Source: Pseudoxanthomonas sp. J31 (GTDB lineage: Bacteria > Pseudomonadota > Gammaproteobacteria > Xanthomonadales > Xanthomonadaceae). Taken from it: DNA of 64,000 nucleotides. The stretch is taken from NCBI RefSeq assembly GCF_000510725.1, contig NZ_AZNZ01000008.1, forward strand, positions 1 through 64,000, given 5' to 3'. Each line of letters starts with the position of its first letter. Position 1 is the first letter of the stretch. The notes under the pieces are model-generated. The model searched no databases. It had not been told where the DNA came from and was given only the letters and a program-made list of their open reading frames with translations. Below, in pieces: positions 1-10,015 of this stretch. Both the position numbers and the translations under genes were made by a program.

Positions 1-76
1 CCGCGCCCCTGCGCCGTTGAAGTGCGACGACGTCGGGGCCGTCGCCACGGCCCAGCAGTCTGGACGTGCGAGGCTT
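1..76. other. Window edge, no gene seen
   Basis: These bases follow the parE stop codon. I see no coding frame with a convincing start, no hairpin with a T-run and no RNA gene here. The neighbour of parE on this side lies outside the window. Confidence 0.5.
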
Positions 77-1966
77 TTAGACCTCTAACGAGGCCAGATC
101 GCCCTTCGTCTCCAGCCACGCCTTGCGATCGCTTGCCCGTTTCTTGGCCAGCAGCATGTCCATCAGCGCGCGGGTCTGTTCGCCGTCGTCGACGGTCAGC
201 TGCACCAGGCGGCGGGTGTCGGGGTGGATGGTGGACTCGCGCAGCTGCTGCGGGTTCATCTCGCCCAGGCCCTTGAAGCGGGTCACGCTGACCTGGCCCT
301 TGATCTTCTCGCGGGCGATCTTCTCCAGCAGCAGGCGCTTCTCTTCCTCGTCCAGGGCGTAGAACACCTGCTTGCCCACGTCCACGCGGAACAGTGGCGG
401 CATGGCCACGAACACGTGGCCGGCGGCGACCAGGGCCGGGAAGTGGCGCAGGAACAGCGCCGACAGCAGGGTAGCGATGTGCAGGCCGTCGGAGTCGGCG
501 TCGGCCAGGATCACGATCTTGCCGTAGCGCAGGCCCGACAGGTCGTCCTTGCCCGGATCGCAGCCGATGGCCACGGCCAGGTCGTGCACTTCCTGCGAGG
601 CCAGCACGCTGCCGGAGGCCACTTCCCAGGTGTTGAGGATCTTGCCGCGCAGCGGGAGGATGGCCTGGAAGTCCTTGTCGCGCGCCTGCTTGGCACTGCC
701 GCCGGCCGAGTCGCCTTCCACCAGGAACAGCTCGGTGCGCGACAGGTCCTGGCTGATGCAATCGGCCAGCTTGCCGGGCAGGGCCGGGCCCTGGGTGACC
801 TTCTTGCGGACGACCTGCTTCTCGGTCTTCAGGCGCGCGCTGGCGCGCTCGATCGCGATCTGGGCGATGCGCTCGCCCATGTCCACGTTCTGGTTCAGCC
901 ACAGGCTGAAGGCGTCGTGCACGGCGCTCTCGATGAAGCCGGCGGCCTGGCGCGAGGACAGGCGCTCCTTGGTCTGGCCGCTGAACTGCGGGTCGCTCAT
1001 CTTCAGCGACAGCACGAAGGCGACGCGGTCCCACACGTCCTCCGGCGCCAGCTTGACCCCGCGCGGCAGCAGGTTGCGGAAGTCGCAGAACTCGCGCAGC
1101 GCGTCGGTCAGGCCCGAGCGCAGGCCGTTGACGTGGGTGCCGTGCTGGGCGGTGGGGATCAGGTTGACGTAGCTCTCCTGGACCAGCTCGCCCTCCGGGA
1201 CCCAGGCCACGGCCCAGTCCACCACCTCGGTCTCCTTCTTCAGCGAGCCGGTGAACAGCTCCGGCGGCAGCAGCTCGCGGCCGGCCAGTTCGCCCTTGAG
1301 GTAGTCGCGCAGGCCGTCCTCGTAGTGCCAGGTGTCGCGCTCGCCGGAGGCCTCGTCGAACAGGGTCACGGTCAGGCCGGGGCACAGCACGGCCTTGGCG
1401 CGCAGCAGGTGGCGCAGGGCGCGGACGTTGATCTTCGGGCTGTCGAAGTACTTCGGGTCCGGCCAGAAGCGCACGCGGGTGCCGGTGTTCTTCTTGCCGA
1501 CGGTGCCGACCACCTCCAGCGGGGTGGCGCGGTTGCCGTCGCGGAAGGTGATGCGGTGCTCGGCGCCGTCGCGCTTGATGTGCACCTCGACCAGGGTGGA
1601 CAGGGCGTTGACCACGCTCACGCCCACGCCGTGCAGGCCGCCGGAGAAGGTGTAGTTCTTGTTGCTGAACTTGCCGCCCGCGTGCAGGCGGGTGAGGATC
1701 AGCTCCACGCCCGGGATCTTCTCCTCGGGGTGGATGTCCACCGGCATGCCGCGGCCGTCGTCGGCCACCTCGCAGCTGCCGTCGCGGTACAGGGTGACCT
1801 CGACCGAGCGCGCATGCCCGGCCAGCGCCTCGTCCACCGCGTTGTCGATCACCTCCTGCGCCAGGTGGTTGGGGCGCGAGGTGTCGGTATACATGCCGGG
1901 CCGGCGCTTGACCGGGTCCAGGCCGGACAGGACTTCGATGTCGGCGGCGTTGTAACGGCTGCTCAT
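77..1966 (-). CDS. parE: DNA topoisomerase IV subunit B (ParE)
   Basis: ATPase subunit of topoisomerase IV, which with ParC decatenates daughter chromosomes. The 629-residue protein has the GHKL ATPase fold at the N-terminus (EVIDNAVDE near residues 38-46, DDGRGMP at 69-75, GGLHGVGVSVVN at 109-120) and a TOPRIM domain (VEGDSAGG, then DADSDG) that binds Mg2+. The usual length for the family is about 630. The start at 1966 was chosen over the upstream in-frame extension because GAAGG sits just before it and MSSRYNAADIEVL matches the usual ParE N-terminus. The partner gene parC lies about 36 kb away in this window. ParE rather than GyrB is inferred from the short length and the lack of the GyrB insert. 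Confidence 0.95.
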   Translation of the reverse strand: MSSRYNAADIEVLSGLDPVKRRPGMYTDTSRPNHLAQEVIDNAVDEALAGHARSVEVTLYRDGSCEVADDGRGMPVDIHPEEKIPGVELILTRLHAGGKFSNKNYTFSGGLHGVGVSVVNALSTLVEVHIKRDGAEHRITFRDGNRATPLEVVGTVGKKNTGTRVRFWPDPKYFDSPKINVRALRHLLRAKAVLCPGLTVTLFDEASGERDTWHYEDGLRDYLKGELAGRELLPPELFTGSLKKETEVVDWAVAWVPEGELVQESYVNLIPTAQHGTHVNGLRSGLTDALREFCDFRNLLPRGVKLAPEDVWDRVAFVLSLKMSDPQFSGQTKERLSSRQAAGFIESAVHDAFSLWLNQNVDMGERIAQIAIERASARLKTEKQVVRKKVTQGPALPGKLADCISQDLSRTELFLVEGDSAGGSAKQARDKDFQAILPLRGKILNTWEVASGSVLASQEVHDLAVAIGCDPGKDDLSGLRYGKIVILADADSDGLHIATLLSALFLRHFPALVAAGHVFVAMPPLFRVDVGKQVFYALDEEEKRLLLEKIAREKIKGQVSVTRFKGLGEMNPQQLRESTIHPDTRRLVQLTVDDGEQTRALMDMLLAKKRASDRKAWLETKGDLASLEV

Positions 1967-2075
1967 GGAACCTTCGGGGACGCGGTAAAGACGCGCAAGT
2001 GTGCGGCCTGTCTGCCGTTTTTGCACGCCCGCCAGCCCGTTCAGGCCGGCGCAGGGCGCGCGGACGTATAACCGG

Positions 2076-2097
2076 GGCCGCGGCACGAGCCGCGGCC
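2076..2097. other. Perfect 9-bp hairpin between parE and the small exported protein
   Basis: GGCCGCGGC and GCCGCGGCC flank an ACGA loop. It lies just after a TATAAC box (2067-2072) that could be a -10 for the plus-strand gene at 2149, so it would fall in that gene's 5' leader. No T-run follows. Its role is unknown; it could also simply reflect the high G+C content. Confidence 0.4.
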
Positions 2098-2148
2098 GGC
2101 CGCCCCCCGTGGCCGGCGCAATGCCCCCCCCCCAAGCGGAGGAACGCC

Positions 2149-2406
2149 ATGAACCGACGCCTGATCTGGAGCGCAGTGGCCGCCGCGGTGGCGGTCGCGG
2201 CCATCGCCGTCCCGGCGCTGGCCCAGGAGCGCAAGGCCGAGGGCCGCCAGGGTGCGCTGGCCGAGCACAAGGCCCAGGAGGCCAGGGACAATGCCGAGGC
2301 CGACGAACGCGCCCGCCGCCGCGAGGCGGCCCGGTCCGGCCAGGACCCGCGCAACAAGTCGCGCCCGCAGCGCGAAGAGGAAGAAGAGCAGCGCGAACGG
2401 CGCTGA
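2149..2406 (+). CDS. Small highly charged exported protein, function unknown
   Basis: An 85-residue protein. The first 25 residues form a typical signal peptide (basic start MNRR, hydrophobic core, ending PALA before QE), so the mature part is probably periplasmic. The mature 60 residues are almost only Glu, Arg, Lys, Ala, Gln and Asp, are predicted to be helical or disordered, and end in a run of Glu followed by ERR. There is no Cys and no recognisable domain. The start has a good ribosome-binding site (GCGGAGG) 7-8 bases upstream, and a strong terminator follows at 2433, so the gene looks like a real single-gene unit. I do not recognise the family and assign no function. Confidence 0.75.
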   Translation: MNRRLIWSAVAAAVAVAAIAVPALAQERKAEGRQGALAEHKAQEARDNAEADERARRREAARSGQDPRNKSRPQREEEEEQRERR

Positions 2407-2432
2407 AGGCGCCCGTTCAGGACCTGTTCCAG

Positions 2433-2462
2433 GCCCTCCGGCCCTTGTCCGGCGGGCTTTTT
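2433..2462 (+). terminator. Rho-independent terminator after the small exported protein
   Basis: Stem GCCC-t-CCGG against CCGG-c-GGGC with a 7-base loop and one internal mismatch, followed directly by TTTTT (2458-2462). It closes the transcript of the gene at 2149 before pyrG. Confidence 0.85.
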
Positions 2463-2490
2463 CGTCGGCTCCGGGCGCGCCGGCGGGTAG

Positions 2491-4215
<1,725 letters not shown>

Positions 4216-4319
4216 GGCCCGCCGCCCGGTTGGCGCGCCCTTCGCGCCGGCCGGGGTGAACCGATCGTCCAGTCGCCGGCGCCGCGCGCCGGCCGCCGTC
4301 CCCGGAAGAGGAAGAAGCA

Positions 4320-5153
4320 ATGAAACTGTGTGGATTCGAAGTCGGCCTGGACCAGCCGCTGTTCCTGATCGCCGGCCCCTGCGTGATCGAATCGATGCAG
4401 CTGCAGCTGGACGTGGCCGGCAGGCTCAAGGAGATCACCGGCAAGCTGGGCATCAACTTCATCTTCAAGTCCAGCTTCGACAAGGCCAACCGTACCTCCG
4501 GCAGCAGCTTCCGCGGCCCGGGCCTGGAGGAGGGCCTGAAGGTGCTGGCCGAGGTCAAGCGCCAGATCGGCGTGCCGGTGCTGACCGACGTGCACGAATA
4601 CACCCCGCTGCACGAGGTGGCCGCGGTGGTGGACGTGCTGCAGACCCCGGCGTTCCTGGTGCGGCAGACCGACTTCATCCGCAACGTGTGCTCGGCCGGC
4701 AAGCCGGTGAACATCAAGAAGGGCCAGTTCCTTTCGCCGTGGGACATGAAGCCGGTGGTGGAGAAGGCCAGGTCCACCGGCAACGAGCAGATCCTGGTGT
4801 GCGAGCGCGGCGCCAGCTTCGGCTACAACAACCTGGTCAGCGACATGCGCTCGCTGAGCGTGATGCGGCAGACCGGCTGCCCGGTGGTGTTCGACGCCAC
4901 CCATTCGGTGCAGCTGCCGGGCGGCCAGGGCACCAGCTCCGGCGGCCAGCGCGAGTTCGTGCCGGTGCTGGCGCGCGCGGCGGTGGCCGTGGGCGTGGCC
5001 GGCCTGTTCGCCGAGACCCACCCGGATCCGGCCAAGGCCCTGTCCGACGGCCCCAATGCCTGGCCGCTGGGCAAGATGGAGGCGCTGCTGGAAACCCTGC
5101 TGGCGCTGGACTCGATCACCAAGAAGCACGGCTTCATCGAACAGACCCTCTGA
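4320..5153 (+). CDS. kdsA: 3-deoxy-D-manno-octulosonate 8-phosphate synthase
   Basis: Condenses phosphoenolpyruvate with arabinose 5-phosphate to make KDO-8-phosphate for the lipopolysaccharide inner core. The 277-residue sequence is a single TIM barrel with the family motifs IAGPCVIES (about residues 17-25), [12 protein letters not shown] (about 50-61), [11 protein letters not shown] and the [11 protein letters not shown] segment. The length matches the family. The N-terminal Cys found in metal-dependent KDO8P synthases is not obvious, so metal dependence is not assigned. AGAGGAAGAAGC just upstream is a good ribosome-binding site. It lies 104 bases after pyrG and 198 bases before eno. Confidence 0.96.
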   Translation: MKLCGFEVGLDQPLFLIAGPCVIESMQLQLDVAGRLKEITGKLGINFIFKSSFDKANRTSGSSFRGPGLEEGLKVLAEVKRQIGVPVLTDVHEYTPLHEVAAVVDVLQTPAFLVRQTDFIRNVCSAGKPVNIKKGQFLSPWDMKPVVEKARSTGNEQILVCERGASFGYNNLVSDMRSLSVMRQTGCPVVFDATHSVQLPGGQGTSSGGQREFVPVLARAAVAVGVAGLFAETHPDPAKALSDGPNAWPLGKMEALLETLLALDSITKKHGFIEQTL

Positions 5154-6644
<1,491 letters not shown>

Positions 6645-6657
6645 GGGAGGATCGCCC

Positions 6658-6978
6658 GTGTTGCGATGGGTGCTCCTGGGGCTGGTCCTGCTGCTGGGAT
6701 GGCTGCAGTACCGGCTCTGGTTCGGCATCGGCAACGCGGGCGAGGTCACCGCGCTGGCGGCGCAGGTCGAGGCCCAGCGCCGCGAGAACGCGGGCCTGGA
6801 GGAACGCAACGCCGCGCTCGCGGCCGAGGTGCGCGACCTCAAGGAGGGCGTGGCCGCGGTCGAGGAGCGCGCGCGCAGCGAGCTGGGCATGATCAAGCCG
6901 GGCGAGGTGTTCTATCGCGTGGTCGAGGACACCCCGCCGCGCCCGCTGCCGCCCCCGCCGGCGGCGGAGGAGGACTGA
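6658..6978 (+). CDS. ftsB: Cell division protein FtsB
   Basis: Bitopic inner-membrane protein of the divisome that forms the FtsQ-FtsL-FtsB complex. The 106-residue protein has one N-terminal membrane segment (about residues 2-18), then a heptad-rich coiled coil (about 27-70, many Glu/Ala/Leu) with the short [18 protein letters not shown] motif typical of FtsB at the end of the coil. The C-terminus is Pro-rich. It starts with GTG behind GGGAGG. The stop overlaps the ispD start by one base, the common eno-ftsB-ispD arrangement. Confidence 0.93.
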   Translation: MLRWVLLGLVLLLGWLQYRLWFGIGNAGEVTALAAQVEAQRRENAGLEERNAALAAEVRDLKEGVAAVEERARSELGMIKPGEVFYRVVEDTPPRPLPPPPAAEED

Positions 6979-7667
6979 TGGGCGGCATCTGGGCGGTGGT
7001 GCCCGCGGCGGGCCGCGGCACCCGTTTCGGCGGCGAGGTCCCCAAGCAATACCTGGAAGTGGCCGGCAAGCCGTTGCTGGTGCACACCCTCGACGCGCTG
7101 CTGGCGCACCCGGCGGTGGCCGGGGTGGTGGTGGCGCTGTCCGGCGACGACCCGCGCTGGCCTGGCTGGCACGAGTACCGCGGCAAGCCGCTGCTGGCCT
7201 GCACCGGCGGCGACAGCCGCGCCGCCTCGGTGCTGGCCGCGCTGCAGGCGCTGCCCGAATCGGTGCGCCCGGACGATTTCGTGCTGGTCCACGATGCCGC
7301 CCGTCCCAACCTGGCGCTGGAGGACCTGGACCGGTTGCTGGAGCGCGGCCGGCTCGATCCGGTCGGCGCGATCCTGGCCGCGCCGGTGCGCGACACCCTC
7401 AAGCGCGCCGGCGACGACGGCGGCATCGACCGCACCGAGCCGCGCGAGCGGCTGTGGCGCGCGCTGACCCCGCAGCTGTTCCGGCGCCTGCAGCTGACCC
7501 GCGCCCTGGAGGCCGCCGCGGCCGCAGGGGTGGAGGTCACCGACGAGGCCATGGCGTTCGAACTGCAGGGCCAGCGCCCGCTGCTGGTGGAAGGCCGCGA
7601 GGACAACTTCAAGGTCACCACGCCCGCCGACCTGGCACGGTTCGAGTTCGAGCTTTCGCGCCGCTGA
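6978..7667 (+). CDS. ispD: 2-C-methyl-D-erythritol 4-phosphate cytidylyltransferase
   Basis: Third step of the MEP isoprenoid pathway: joins CTP and MEP to CDP-ME. The 229-residue protein has the nucleotidyltransferase motif [17 protein letters not shown] near residues 9-25, VHDAARP and the C-terminal [12 protein letters not shown] segment. Its ATG overlaps the ftsB stop (TGATG), indicating translational coupling. The next pathway gene in the usual operon, ispF, is separated from it here by a membrane-protein gene. dxr of the same pathway is at 13838-15064. Confidence 0.96.
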   Translation: MGGIWAVVPAAGRGTRFGGEVPKQYLEVAGKPLLVHTLDALLAHPAVAGVVVALSGDDPRWPGWHEYRGKPLLACTGGDSRAASVLAALQALPESVRPDDFVLVHDAARPNLALEDLDRLLERGRLDPVGAILAAPVRDTLKRAGDDGGIDRTEPRERLWRALTPQLFRRLQLTRALEAAAAAGVEVTDEAMAFELQGQRPLLVEGREDNFKVTTPADLARFEFELSRR

Positions 7668-7695
7668 GCGGTGCCGGCACGACAGGGAGGTCGTG

Positions 7696-8199
7696 ATGGC
7701 GAAGGTGGGAAGGTTCTTCCGCGACGCGTTGCTGGCTGACCCGGATGGCCGCCTGTTGTGGCGGTCGTTCCTGGCCTTCCTGGTCTCCCTCGCCGGTGCC
7801 CTGGCCTGCGTCGCGCTCGGGCTTGCCGTGCTGGAGCTTGCAGGCCTTCCGAGGGACGGAATGGACCAGGTCGACGCCGGTACCGGATGGCGCGCCTTCA
7901 TCGGGGGCGTCCTGTTCGCGCCGGTGGTGGAGACCCTGCTGCTGGGCGGGATGCTGGCGCTGATGCCAGGGCGCTGGAGCATCCCGTCCAGGGCCTTGCT
8001 CGCAGGCTTGCTCTGGGGGCTGCTGCATGGCCTGGTCGCGCCGATCTGGTTCATCGGCACCTGGTTCCCGTTCTTCGTCTTCAGCTGTTGCTGGATGACC
8101 TGGCGCCGGCGCTCCTTCCGCCACGCCTTCGCCGCCGCGGCGCTGCCGCATGCGCTGCAGAACCTGGTGGCGTTCTGGCCCGACATCCTCGCTGGCTGA
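7696..8199 (+). CDS. CPBP-like integral membrane protein, degenerate active site
   Basis: A 167-residue protein with four or five hydrophobic segments. Three positions recall the CPBP (Abi/CAAX protease-like) family: [11 protein letters not shown] in place of the usual EExxxR motif, GLLHGL for the His motif, and PHALQNLV resembling HxxxN. The first motif has only one Glu and lacks the Arg, so protease activity is doubtful. The ATG at 7696 is preferred over the GTG at 7693 because GGGAGG is 5 bases away from the ATG. It sits between ispD and ispF, which are usually adjacent or fused, so it looks like a lineage-specific insertion. Family assignment is tentative. Confidence 0.6.
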   Translation: MAKVGRFFRDALLADPDGRLLWRSFLAFLVSLAGALACVALGLAVLELAGLPRDGMDQVDAGTGWRAFIGGVLFAPVVETLLLGGMLALMPGRWSIPSRALLAGLLWGLLHGLVAPIWFIGTWFPFFVFSCCWMTWRRRSFRHAFAAAALPHALQNLVAFWPDILAG

Positions 8200-8237
8200 G
8201 GGGATACGCCCGGTCCTGCCACCCGGAGGGCACAATA

Positions 8238-8261
8238 GGCACGACGTGCCGGACCGTCCGG
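8238..8261. repeat. Two overlapping palindromes before ispF
   Basis: GGCAC-GAC-GTGCC (8238-8250) and CCGGAC-C-GTCCGG (8249-8261) overlap by two bases, 21 bases before the ispF start. They could be operator half-sites or alternative hairpins in a leader; a CACAAT just before (8231-8236) could be a -10 box. No regulator is known from this sequence alone. Confidence 0.35.
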
Positions 8262-8281
8262 CAACGACCGGAACCTGCGAC

Positions 8282-8776
8282 ATGGCAATCGACATCCCTC
8301 CCTTCCGCATCGGCCAGGGCTACGACGTCCACGTGTTCGGCGAGGGCGACCACGTGATGCTTGGCGGCGTGCGCGTGCCGCACGAGCGCGGCGTGGTCGC
8401 GCACAGCGACGGCGACGTGGCCCTGCATGCGCTGTGCGACGCCATCCTCGGCGCGCTGGCGCTGGGCGACATCGGCGTGCACTTCCCGCCCAGCGACGAG
8501 CGCTGGCGCGGCGCCGACAGCCTGGTGCTGCTGCGCCACTGCGTCGGCCTGGTGGCCGGCTGCGGCTGGAAGCTGGGCAACGCCGACATCACCATCGTCT
8601 GCGAGCGGCCCAAGGTCGGCCCGCACGCGGCGCAGATGCGCCAGCGCATCGCCGAGGCCTGCGGCGTGGACCTGGACGCGATCAGCGTCAAGGCCACCAC
8701 CAGCGAGAAGCTGGGCTTCACCGGCCGCGGCGAGGGCATCGCCGCGCAGGCGGTGGCGCTGCTGGTGCGCGCGTGA
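8282..8776 (+). CDS. ispF: 2-C-methyl-D-erythritol 2,4-cyclodiphosphate synthase
   Basis: Fifth step of the MEP pathway: cyclises CDP-ME 2-phosphate with release of CMP. The 164-residue protein is of normal length and has the zinc-binding DxH in [10 protein letters not shown], the [12 protein letters not shown] motif with the third ligand, DIGVHFP, and the C-terminal [19 protein letters not shown] segment. An in-frame extension reaches back to 8150 but overlaps the previous gene; the ATG at 8282 gives the family N-terminus. Its stop overlaps the truD start by four bases. Confidence 0.96.
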   Translation: MAIDIPPFRIGQGYDVHVFGEGDHVMLGGVRVPHERGVVAHSDGDVALHALCDAILGALALGDIGVHFPPSDERWRGADSLVLLRHCVGLVAGCGWKLGNADITIVCERPKVGPHAAQMRQRIAEACGVDLDAISVKATTSEKLGFTGRGEGIAAQAVALLVRA

Positions 8777-9843
8777 ACGCGCCGATGCAGGCCTTCGGCG
8801 CGCCGGTGCTGGCGGCGCGGATCCGCTCCGTCCCGGAGGATTTCCGGGTCGAGGAACTGGACGGTTTCGAGGCCAGCGGCGACGGCGAGCACCTGCTGCT
8901 GACCATCGAGAAGCGCGGCATGAACACCGGCTTCGTCGCCGGGGAGATCGCGCGCTGGGCCGGGGTGCCGGAGGTGGCGGTCGGCTATGCCGGGCTCAAG
9001 GACCGCCACGCGGTCACCGTGCAGCGCTTCAGCGTGCAGCTGCCCGGGCGCGAGCCGCCACCGCTGGATGCGCTGGAGCGCGAGGGCCTGCGCGTGCTGG
9101 CCCAGGCCCGCCACAGGCGCAAGCTGCCGCGCGGGGCGCTGGCCGGCAACCGCTTCGTGCTGGTGCTGCGCGGGGTGCAGGGCGAACACGCGGCGATCGA
9201 GGAGCGGTTGCGGCAGGTCGCCGCCCGCGGCGTGCCCAATGCCTTCGGCGACCAGCGCTTCGGCCATGGCGGCGGCAACATCGCCAAGGCGCTGGCGATG
9301 TTCGCCGGCAAGCGGGTGGGGCGCGAGCAGCGTTCGATGCTGCTGTCGGCGGCGCGCTCGGCGCTGTTCAACCAGGTGCTGGCCGCGCGCGTGGCCGACG
9401 GCAGCTGGGACCGCGGCCTGGACGGCGAGGTCTGGGCCCTGGAGGGCAGCCGCAGCGTGTTCGGACCAGAGCCGATGACGGAAGACATCGCCAGGCGCCT
9501 GGCCGCGTTCGACATCCATCCCAGCGGTCCGCTGTGGGGTCGCGGCGGGCCGCGCAGCGAAGGCGCCTGCCAGGCGCTGGAGCTGGCGGCGATGGACGAC
9601 CCGACCTCGCTGAAGCTGCGCGAGGGCCTGGAACGCGCCGGCCTGGAGCAGGAGCGGCGCGCGCTGCGCCTGCGCCCGCAGGGACTGGCCTGGCGCTGGC
9701 TCGCCGATGACGTGCTGGAACTGGCGTTCGCGTTGCCGGCCGGCTGCTACGCGACCGCGGTGCTGGACCAGCTGGGCCGGATCGAGGATGCCGCGGCACG
9801 CCCACCGGCCGCGGGCGGGGAAGGCGGCCCGGCGCCCGCGTAG
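8773..9843 (+). CDS. truD: tRNA pseudouridine(13) synthase TruD
   Basis: Makes pseudouridine at position 13 of tRNA-Glu. The 356-residue protein shows the TruD family motif [18 protein letters not shown] with the catalytic Asp77, [15 protein letters not shown] upstream and the inserted TRUD domain around residues 155-300 ([14 protein letters not shown]). The GTG start at 8773 overlaps the ispF stop (GTGA), giving coupled translation; an ATG at 8785 is the alternative. The stop codon TAG is supplied by the first arm of a REP-like inverted repeat, so the C-terminal tail ([13 protein letters not shown]) may be altered relative to relatives. In many gammaproteobacteria surE and pcm follow; here they do not. 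Confidence 0.94.
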   Translation: MNAPMQAFGAPVLAARIRSVPEDFRVEELDGFEASGDGEHLLLTIEKRGMNTGFVAGEIARWAGVPEVAVGYAGLKDRHAVTVQRFSVQLPGREPPPLDALEREGLRVLAQARHRRKLPRGALAGNRFVLVLRGVQGEHAAIEERLRQVAARGVPNAFGDQRFGHGGGNIAKALAMFAGKRVGREQRSMLLSAARSALFNQVLAARVADGSWDRGLDGEVWALEGSRSVFGPEPMTEDIARRLAAFDIHPSGPLWGRGGPRSEGACQALELAAMDDPTSLKLREGLERAGLEQERRALRLRPQGLAWRWLADDVLELAFALPAGCYATAVLDQLGRIEDAAARPPAAGGEGGPAPA

Positions 9844-9920
9844 CCCGGATCGGCGAAGCGCGTCCGGTACTTGGCGGGCGTGTCCTCCCGGATGCGGCCT
9901 GCGGCCCTGTCCGGGCTACG
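9839..9920. repeat. REP-like palindromic element at the truD/bamA junction
   Basis: The arms CGTAGCCCGGA (9839-9849) and TCCGGGCTACG (9910-9920) are perfect inverted copies, with an imperfect GCGAAGCGCGTCCGG / CCCGGATGCGGCCTGCGG core between. This resembles the dispersed 'TAGCCCGGAT-GCGAAGCGC-ATCCGGG' elements of gammaproteobacteria. The first arm contains the truD TAG stop. I found no second copy in this window. Confidence 0.65.
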
Positions 9921-9960
9921 CCACCGGTCCCGGCCTGCGGCGGCCGGATCGGGCCGCCGG

Positions 9961-9993
9961 AAACACGAAGGGCGCCGCAAGGCGCCCTTCGTG
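9961..9993 (-). terminator. Terminator of bamA
   Basis: Perfect 13-bp stem CACGAAGGGCGCC / GGCGCCCTTCGTG around a four-base loop, 23 bases past the bamA stop; on the minus strand it is followed by a short TTT. It may also stop transcription from truD in the other direction. Confidence 0.8.
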
Positions 9994-10015
9994 CCTGTGC
10001 CTGCTGGCGCTGGCG

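Noticed and set aside
224-2071. 615-residue plus-strand ORF opposite parE
   Set aside because: It is the antisense shadow of parE, rich in His, Gln, Ala and Val as expected from reverse-complemented G+C-rich codons, and matches no family.
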